Below, one piece after another: positions 41,185-46,868 of a stretch of DNA of 46,868 nucleotides. The position numbers and the translations under genes are program-made. Each line of letters opens with the position of its first letter. Position 1 is the stretch's first letter. This stretch comes from Bacteroidota bacterium (lineage in GTDB: Bacteria > Bacteroidota > Bacteroidia > Chitinophagales > Saprospiraceae). The notes beneath the pieces are model-generated. The model was not told the DNA's origin, did no database searches, and saw nothing but the letters and a program-made list of their open reading frames with translations. The stretch lies in the NCBI GenBank assembly GCA_017857395.1, contig JAFMDF010000038.1:1-46868 (forward strand), read 5' to 3'.

Positions 41185-44100
41185 ATGGAAAAAATAGATA
41201 AAAAAAGCCTAAAAACCTTCAGCCTAACTTCTTTGGCGGTCGATAATGCCACCAGTATTTTTATACTGACGGTAATGATATTATTCTTTGGCTATTCCTC
41301 TTATCGGAACATGCCGAAAGAGCAATATCCCGAAGCGAATATTCCTGTGGTGTTTATAAGTACACCTTATTTTGGTAATTCGGCGGCGGATATTGAGAAT
41401 TTGATTACTCGACCGATAGAAAAAGAGTTGGTGTCTTTAAAAGGAATTAAAGATGTGAAATCGAATTCGATGCAGGATTTTTCGGTCATCGTTTGCGAAT
41501 TTAATTCTGACCAACAAGCGGAAGATTGTGTGCGGCGCGTCAAAGATGCATTGGATAAAGCAAAGAAGGAATTACCGACCGACTTAGACCAAGACCCACA
41601 GGCAGAAGAAATCAACTTTGCTGAATTTCCCGTTATGACGGTGAATATTTCAGGTGATTTTGAAATGGATGTTTTACGAAATTACGCCGAAAGTGTCCAA
41701 GATGAATTGGAAAGTTTACGGCAAGTAATGCGGGTAGATTTAAAAGGGGCACAGGAAAGAGAAGTAAAAATAGATGTGGATTTACCCAAAATGGAATCGC
41801 TCAAAGTGAGTTTTGGAGATATTGAAAATGCGGTAAAATCGGAGAATGTCACGATGTCGGGTGGAGAATTGACTCGTAATAATTTTAAGCGGGCCATTCG
41901 GGTAGTTGGTGAATTTGAATCGGTAGAGGAATTGGAAGATATGATTGTCAAAAGTGAGAATCAGCGACCGATTTATCTAAAAGATATTGCCAAAGTAACT
42001 TATGCTTTTGAGGATAGAAAAAGTTATGCCAGAGCAGATGGCAAACCTGTTATCTCTTTGGATGTGATTAAACGTTCTGGGCAAAATGTATTATTGACGG
42101 CTGATAATATTAATTTGATAGTGGAAAAAATGCAAAAAGAATTTCCACCAGAATTAACGATTGCTACTTTTAATGATGCCTCTGTTTATACTCGAAATGA
42201 GTTAGCAAACTTGGAGAATAGCATCATTATGGGGGTTTTATTGGTGGTCTTAGTTTTACTTTTTTTCTTAGGTTTGAGAAATGCTTTATTTGTAGGATTA
42301 GCCATTCCAATTTCGATGCTAACGGGCATTCTATGGTTAAATATCACAGGGCAAACCATGAATATTATGGTACTATTTGCCTTGATTCTCGCCTTAGGTT
42401 TATTGGTGGATAATGCGATTGTGGTGGTAGAAAATATCTATCGGTATATGCAGGAAGGATATAGTGGCCCAGAAGCAGCAAAATACGGTACGGGTGAAGT
42501 TGCCTTACCGATTATTGCTTCTACAGCGACGACTTTGGCGGCTTTTATTCCCTTATTAATATGGCCAGGAGTGATGGGAGAGTTTTTAAAATATTTCCCG
42601 ATTACGTTAATTATCGTTTTATCTTCTTCGCTTTTTGTTGCTTTGGTCATCAATCCAGTTTTTACTTCTCGTTTGATGAAAGTAGACGAACGAGCGGAAA
42701 CTAAAGCAGGACGAATTGCCAAACGGAATAATGTGTTAATTGGAACAGCAATTATGTTAGGAATTGCGGTATTTGGACATTTTACAGGTGCGCTATGGTT
42801 ACGGAATTTATTAGGAATGGTATTGATTATTCAATTATTATACTTTTTTATCCTTCGCCCAGCTGCTTTCTCTTTTCAAAACAGCGGTTTACGAATTTTA
42901 GAAAGTGTTTATAATAAATTTATTAGTGGTGCTTTAAGAATACCGGGATTAATTTTTGCAGGCACGATTGGTTTACTCTTTGGGTCGCTTTTCTTACTAC
43001 AAGTATTTATGCCTAAAATCATTTATTTCCCTTCTGCGAATCCACTTTATGTGAATGCATTTGTGGAATTACCAATGGGAAAAAGTATTGAAGCAACGAA
43101 TGAGTTGATGCAAAATATTGAAGCAGACGTAGAAGCAACTATTGAACCATATAGACATATTGTAACGGCTGTTTTATCCCAAATTGGCGAGAATACATCC
43201 GACCCAAATGCAATGCCTGAACCTGGGGTGACGCCTAATAAAGCAAGGTTAACCATCGCTTTTGTCCCTACCGAAGAAAGAGCTGGTATTTCTACCCTTA
43301 AAGTGATGGAAGAAGTTCGAGAGGCGATTCAAGGAAAATATGCAGGGGCACAAGTAACGGTCGTGCAAAACCAAGATGGACCATCAACAGGTTATCCAAT
43401 TAACTTAGAACTTAGAGGAGAAGATATTGATGAATTAGCCGTTTTGTCCGAAAAGGTAATGGCGTACATCAACGAGCAAAGTATTCCAGGGATTGAAGAA
43501 TTAAAGCCTGATGTTCGATTGGGGAAACCAGAATTGACGGTGAAAATTGATAGAGATGCGGCTAGGCGATATGGGGTGTCTACTTTCGCTATTGCGGATG
43601 CGATTAGAACGTCCGTTTATGGGAAAGAAGTTTCTAAATTTAAAGAGGGAGAAGACGAATATCCTATCTTCATTCGCTTAGATGAAAAGTACCGAAATAA
43701 TATTAATGACCTATTAAATCAACGGATTACTTTCCGAAGTCCTGCAAGTGGAAAGATTAGCCAAGTGCCAATTTCTGCGGTAGCGAATGTTAAATTTAAT
43801 TCGACTTATAGTTCTATCAAGCGGAAAGATGAAAAGCGAATGATTACCGTTTTTTCCAATGTGTTAGATGGTTATTATGCCAATGAAATTATTGCGCAAT
43901 TGGATGTATTGATGCAAGATTACAATCTGCCAAACGATGTGACGTATGCGTTTACTGGCGAACAAGAACAACAATCAGAAGACAGTTCTTTCTTAGGGAC
44001 GTCTTTTCTAATTGCCATTTTTGCCATTTTTATCATCATTGTGGCACAGTTTAATTCTATCTATTCGCCGTTTATCATCATTCTATCCATTCTGTTTAGT

Positions 44101-44646
44101 ACCATTGGTGTATTTTTAGGTTATGCCTTTTCAGGCAAAGACATGGTGATTATTTTCACAGGAATTGGGGTGATTTCCTTAGCGGGAATTGTGGTCAATA
44201 ATGCGATTGTATTGATTGATTATATTAATTTGGTAGTTCAAAGAAAACGAGAATCCTTAGGCCTAGCCGATATGTTGGATATGACCAAAGAGGATGTCAA
44301 AGCCTGTATTATTGAAGGTGGTTCGACCCGACTTCGACCGGTATTATTAACGGCTATCACGACGATTCTAAGTTTGATTCCATTAGCAGTCGGTATGAAT
44401 TTTAATTTCACCACTTTGATTACGGACTTAGACCCTAACTTATATTTTGGTAGTGATTCCAATGCGCTTTGGGGGCCATTGGCTTGGACGGTGATTTATG
44501 GTTTGGTCTTTTCTACCTTTTTGACCTTGATTGTTATTCCTGCTATGTATTGGTTGGCTTATCGGTTGAAGATGGGGGTTGATTGGATTTTTGGAGGGCG
44601 GAAGAAGGGGGTGGTTGCTGCTGATTTGGATGTGGAAGTAGCTTGA
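41185..44646 (+). CDS. RND efflux transporter, inner-membrane pump
   Basis: 1153 residues, longer than AcrB by about 100. Twelve membrane segments with two large periplasmic loops (about 45-330 and 610-890). The early loop carries PEANIPVVFISTPYFGNSAADIENLITRPIE, typical of HAE-type pumps. TM4 has ALGLLVDNAIVVVEN, with Asp-Asn where AcrB has Asp-Asp, and TM10 has GIVVNNAIVLIDYIN without the AcrB Lys; both are usual in this Bacteroidota branch. An insertion at about 505-560 adds two hydrophobic segments. Proton-driven export together with the TolC, adaptor and START proteins upstream. Confidence 0.92.
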   Translation: MEKIDKKSLKTFSLTSLAVDNATSIFILTVMILFFGYSSYRNMPKEQYPEANIPVVFISTPYFGNSAADIENLITRPIEKELVSLKGIKDVKSNSMQDFSVIVCEFNSDQQAEDCVRRVKDALDKAKKELPTDLDQDPQAEEINFAEFPVMTVNISGDFEMDVLRNYAESVQDELESLRQVMRVDLKGAQEREVKIDVDLPKMESLKVSFGDIENAVKSENVTMSGGELTRNNFKRAIRVVGEFESVEELEDMIVKSENQRPIYLKDIAKVTYAFEDRKSYARADGKPVISLDVIKRSGQNVLLTADNINLIVEKMQKEFPPELTIATFNDASVYTRNELANLENSIIMGVLLVVLVLLFFLGLRNALFVGLAIPISMLTGILWLNITGQTMNIMVLFALILALGLLVDNAIVVVENIYRYMQEGYSGPEAAKYGTGEVALPIIASTATTLAAFIPLLIWPGVMGEFLKYFPITLIIVLSSSLFVALVINPVFTSRLMKVDERAETKAGRIAKRNNVLIGTAIMLGIAVFGHFTGALWLRNLLGMVLIIQLLYFFILRPAAFSFQNSGLRILESVYNKFISGALRIPGLIFAGTIGLLFGSLFLLQVFMPKIIYFPSANPLYVNAFVELPMGKSIEATNELMQNIEADVEATIEPYRHIVTAVLSQIGENTSDPNAMPEPGVTPNKARLTIAFVPTEERAGISTLKVMEEVREAIQGKYAGAQVTVVQNQDGPSTGYPINLELRGEDIDELAVLSEKVMAYINEQSIPGIEELKPDVRLGKPELTVKIDRDAARRYGVSTFAIADAIRTSVYGKEVSKFKEGEDEYPIFIRLDEKYRNNINDLLNQRITFRSPASGKISQVPISAVANVKFNSTYSSIKRKDEKRMITVFSNVLDGYYANEIIAQLDVLMQDYNLPNDVTYAFTGEQEQQSEDSSFLGTSFLIAIFAIFIIIVAQFNSIYSPFIIILSILFSTIGVFLGYAFSGKDMVIIFTGIGVISLAGIVVNNAIVLIDYINLVVQRKRESLGLADMLDMTKEDVKACIIEGGSTRLRPVLLTAITTILSLIPLAVGMNFNFTTLITDLDPNLYFGSDSNALWGPLAWTVIYGLVFSTFLTLIVIPAMYWLAYRLKMGVDWIFGGRKKGVVAADLDVEVA

Positions 44647-44677
44647 TATAACTAAAAATTTATTTGTAGAATAGATG

Positions 44678-44716
44678 GCGGATTAAAGGCTTTGGGGCTT
44701 TTAATCCGCTTTTGTT
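44678..44716 (+). terminator. Intrinsic terminator after the RND operon
   Basis: GCGGATTAAAGGC pairs with GCTTTTAATCCGC around TTTGGG, followed by TTTTGTTTT. It fills the gap to the convergent ATPase gene. Confidence 0.8.
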
Positions 44717-46132
44717 TTATTCAAAAAGAATGTCCATTGTTAAATTGCTTCTAATCATACCAGAATATTTATTGCGTTTAACACCATAAGTAGTTAAGAA
44801 AGTTAAAAATAAAGCCTTTTTTGTATGGGTACTTCGTCTAAAATCAGCTATTTTATTTCTTAAATTCATATCGTACTTCTTATCAATAGCATATTCATTA
44901 ATAGAAAACTTTAGCTCAAAAAGATTAATTACTTGGTCTTTTCTATCTAGTACTAAGTCTATTTGTGCATCAGGTGAATGCCAAGTAGAAGTACTTGTCT
45001 GTACACCACCAATTCCTAATGCTTTTTTGATTTGCGGAAGATGATGTAAACAGACCATTTCAAAGGCATATCCTGCCCAATTAAAAAAAGTAGGTGTTTC
45101 TATATTGTTTAACCAAAAACTTTCATCTTCTTCATCTATGTGCTGAATAAATCTCAAATAGAAAAGCGAATAGGGGTCAATTAACTGGTAGAGTCCTTCA
45201 TTTTTCTTTTTACCAAAAGCCTTATACCGTCGAATAAAATTGCTCTCTTCTAACTCTTTTAAAATTCTCGTTAGTCCGCCACCGTCAGATAATTTCGTAT
45301 TTTCAATTATTTCCTTTCTAGTCAGCCCTTTGCCTTTTTTTGCTAGGGCTTCAATGATTTTTACATGACGTTCATGTTTTTTGAATAAAGAAGCATACAG
45401 TCTTTCGTACTCTATCCTAAAAGGGGCATCGGCAAGAAAGCACAAGTCATTAATATTTTGCATGGCACTTTTCTCTGATTTGAGAAAATCCAAATAAAAG
45501 GGAATGCCCCCGAAGACCATATAAATTAATAATGTTTGATAGCGATTGTATCCTGTACGTCGAGTTTCTAAAAAAGCTTCTGTTTCGGCAAGGGTAAAAG
45601 GAGAAAGTCGAATACGGTCTGTGATTCGATTATAGAGTCCTCCTCTGTTTTTTAATAATTGATTAATCATCCAAGAGGCGGCAGACCCACAAACGATTAA
45701 GACAAGATCATCTCTGGCACTTGCCCAATTGTTCCAAAAATGTTCTAATCCTGATAAAAAATTAGAATTATGCGTATCCAACCAAGGTAGTTCATCCAAA
45801 AAAATAACTTTTTTCTCCTTAGTGGGCAATTGCGCTAAATAATTTTCCAATTGTCGGAAAGCTTCAAACCAATCTAAGGCTGGATGTGGTGTCCAATTAA
45901 TCCTTTTTGCGTATGTTTTTAAGGCTGCATGAAATTCAATCAATTGATGTTTCCTGGAAGCATTTGCTAAGCCTGTTAAGTGAAAAACAAATTGATTGTT
46001 ATAAGCTTTTCTGATTAAGAAAGTTTTGCCTACTCGCCTTCTACCATAAACTGCCACAAATTCTGATTTGTGGGAGTTCAGATATCCATGCAATTGCTTT
46101 AACTCCTTTTTTCTTCCAATTAAAGGATTCAT
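44717..46132 (-). CDS. DUF234-type AAA ATPase with winged helix and nuclease-like C-terminus
   Basis: 471 residues. N-terminal ATPase: IGRKKELKQL, Walker A GRRRVGKT (30-37), Walker B KVIFLDELPWLD (about 108-119), sensor CGSAASWM. A winged-helix part (about 265-325) has GLTRKEIIENTKLSDGGGLTRILKELEES. The C-terminal DUF234 domain has a PD-(D/E)xK-like core: Asp392 in AQIDLVLD and E406-L-K408 in FELKF. These ATPases were first noted in archaea and occur as expanded, patchily distributed families; their function is not established. Three copies of a 14-bp motif lie 7-72 bp upstream of its start. Confidence 0.85.
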   Translation of the reverse strand: MNPLIGRKKELKQLHGYLNSHKSEFVAVYGRRRVGKTFLIRKAYNNQFVFHLTGLANASRKHQLIEFHAALKTYAKRINWTPHPALDWFEAFRQLENYLAQLPTKEKKVIFLDELPWLDTHNSNFLSGLEHFWNNWASARDDLVLIVCGSAASWMINQLLKNRGGLYNRITDRIRLSPFTLAETEAFLETRRTGYNRYQTLLIYMVFGGIPFYLDFLKSEKSAMQNINDLCFLADAPFRIEYERLYASLFKKHERHVKIIEALAKKGKGLTRKEIIENTKLSDGGGLTRILKELEESNFIRRYKAFGKKKNEGLYQLIDPYSLFYLRFIQHIDEEDESFWLNNIETPTFFNWAGYAFEMVCLHHLPQIKKALGIGGVQTSTSTWHSPDAQIDLVLDRKDQVINLFELKFSINEYAIDKKYDMNLRNKIADFRRSTHTKKALFLTFLTTYGVKRNKYSGMIRSNLTMDILFE

Positions 46133-46138
46133 ATTTTT

Positions 46139-46204
46139 ATTTTGGCTGAAATAAAGTAAAAATAACCCATTTCAGCCAAAATAAAAATTCATTTTGGCTG
46201 AAAA
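46139..46204 (-). promoter_or_regulatory. Three copies of a 14-bp motif ahead of the DUF234 ATPase
   Basis: ATTTTGGCTGAAAT occurs at 46139-46152, as its exact reverse complement at 46169-46182, and as ATTTTGGCTGAAAA at 46191-46204. All lie within 75 bp upstream of the ATPase ATG on the minus strand and nowhere else that I noticed. It is a probable binding-site array, perhaps for the ATPase's own winged-helix domain. Confidence 0.7.
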
Positions 46205-46239
46205 GTAATTTTTAATGCACTTATAGCCAGTATTATTTG

Positions 46240-46653
46240 TCATTTTAACAAAAACACCCCCACTAAACCCAATAAAGCCATAAAAAACAAAGCCGCCGAT
46301 ATCACCAATAAAATATATTTAAAGTTCACCACTTTTTTATGCGTTTGCTGGATAGACTGTGCCGAATCTGACCGATAGCGATAATAGCGAGGAAAAATAA
46401 CCAAGACCGCTGCCAATAGTGACAATAACCAACTAATCGTAATAAACCCCACCACTATTTTATCTACATTTTGCAATAGTTGAGCATCGCCAATCAGAAA
46501 AATAGTTAAGGTAAGTGAAATCGTACCCGTGAGAAACTTAGCTGCTTCTTCTAAGCGTTCGGGCGTTTTTTGCTGCGTTTCCAATTGAAAGTCATGCCAT
46601 TTTTGGGTAGTTGGACTGGCTTTTTTAGCTTGGATGGGTTGATTTTCTGACAT
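46240..46653 (-). CDS. Small three-TM membrane protein of unknown function
   Basis: 137 residues. A polar N-terminus (1-38, KWHDFQLETQQKTPERLEEAAKFL), then membrane segments at about 40-58, 66-87 and 111-136, with a short basic loop RYYRYRSDSAQSIQQTHKK between the second and third. No family recognised. It lies 23 bp after the TPR gene on the same strand, so the two are probably cotranscribed. Membrane proteins of this size beside TPR proteins can be effectors in conflict systems, but nothing in the sequence proves it. Confidence 0.6.
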   Translation of the reverse strand: MSENQPIQAKKASPTTQKWHDFQLETQQKTPERLEEAAKFLTGTISLTLTIFLIGDAQLLQNVDKIVVGFITISWLLSLLAAVLVIFPRYYRYRSDSAQSIQQTHKKVVNFKYILLVISAALFFMALLGLVGVFLLK

Positions 46654-46676
46654 AGTATTTTTTTTTAGGTTTTAAT

Positions 46677-46868
46677 TTATATTGCTTCGTATTTTTGGAT
46701 TAATGTGGCTAGTTGGTCAAGATTAGGGAGGTTCATTTTTTGAGCAATGGCATAGCTTTTTTTAAGGATGGGTAAGCCTTTTTCTATTTGCCCTGTACGG
46801 CAAAGAAATTCGCCTAGATTTCCACCAATGGTATATATCCCCATTGCATTTTTAATTTCATTAGCCAA
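46677..46868 (-). CDS. 3' end of a TPR-repeat protein, cut by the window edge
   Basis: The last 63 residues are visible; the start is outside the window. GNLGEFLCRTGQIEKGLPILKKSYAIAQKMNLPNLDQLATLI is a TPR helix pair of the type that ends STAND-NTPase or CHAT-linked TPR arrays. The N-terminal domain, which would show the function, is not visible. Confidence 0.6.
   Translation of the reverse strand: MANEIKNAMGIYTIGGNLGEFLCRTGQIEKGLPILKKSYAIAQKMNLPNLDQLATLIQKYEAI

Noticed and set aside
42400-42440. Asp-Asn instead of Asp-Asp in TM4 of the RND pump as a sign of inactivity
   Set aside because: This pattern, with Asn in TM10, is common in a whole branch of HAE-type pumps, so it is not evidence of loss of function.

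Overview
The window is a low-GC bacterial chromosome segment that fits Bacteroidota, most likely a Saprospiria-like lineage (inference). The evidence is type IX secretion (T9SS) sorting domains of both the A and B kinds, SprB-like adhesin repeats, an N-terminal Cys domain typical of Bacteroidota surface proteins, several TAnnTTTG promoter-like boxes, no clear Shine-Dalgarno sequences, and DUF1549/DUF1553 plus DUF1501 gene pairs. No rRNA, tRNA, CRISPR array, insertion sequence or phage gene was found.

Layout. 1-6.2 kb holds housekeeping and membrane genes: a FemAB/GNAT-like protein, a T9SS-A surface protein, an SLC45-like MFS transporter, pdxH and pssA, with a 1-kb gene-free stretch carrying two related hairpin-plus-T-run elements. 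6.9-15.2 kb holds two adjacent paralogous giant T9SS-B adhesins built from PKD and SprB-like repeats. 15.3-19.6 kb holds three consecutive CotH-kinase-like lipoproteins; the third is interrupted by a -1 frameshift exactly at a T TTT TTA heptamer. 19.6-25.9 kb holds an outer-membrane barrel protein, an aldose-1-epimerase-like protein, a DUF885 metallopeptidase, an aldo/keto reductase lacking the usual catalytic His, and an NhaC antiporter. The antiporter is chained by 8-bp overlaps to a GHL10-like lipoprotein and a TIGR04076 protein. 27.3-29.6 kb is a minus-strand GT-C glycosyltransferase pair, followed by a decayed TIGR04076 copy that I found by translating the intergenic DNA. 30.2-36.3 kb is a c-type cytochrome/DUF1549/DUF1553, DUF1501 and DUF2231-cytochrome-LRR cluster. 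36.8-44.6 kb is a TetR-regulated RND efflux operon (TolC, a START-domain protein, adaptor, pump). 44.7 kb to the end, on the minus strand, holds a DUF234 ATPase with three copies of a 14-bp motif at its start, a three-TM protein and the 3' end of a TPR protein.

The most unusual structure is not a gene. Nearly every intergenic gap carries a long imperfect inverted repeat. In one class the arms are degenerate tandem repeats of a 7-8-nt word, with a different word at most loci. In the other class each arm is itself a hairpin, so the element can fold in two ways. Between 32.5 and 44.7 kb every gap between consecutive genes holds such an element, an REP-like hairpin cluster or a terminator. I do not know a published description of this as a family.

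Gene functions were assigned by reading motifs by eye. No database search was run.
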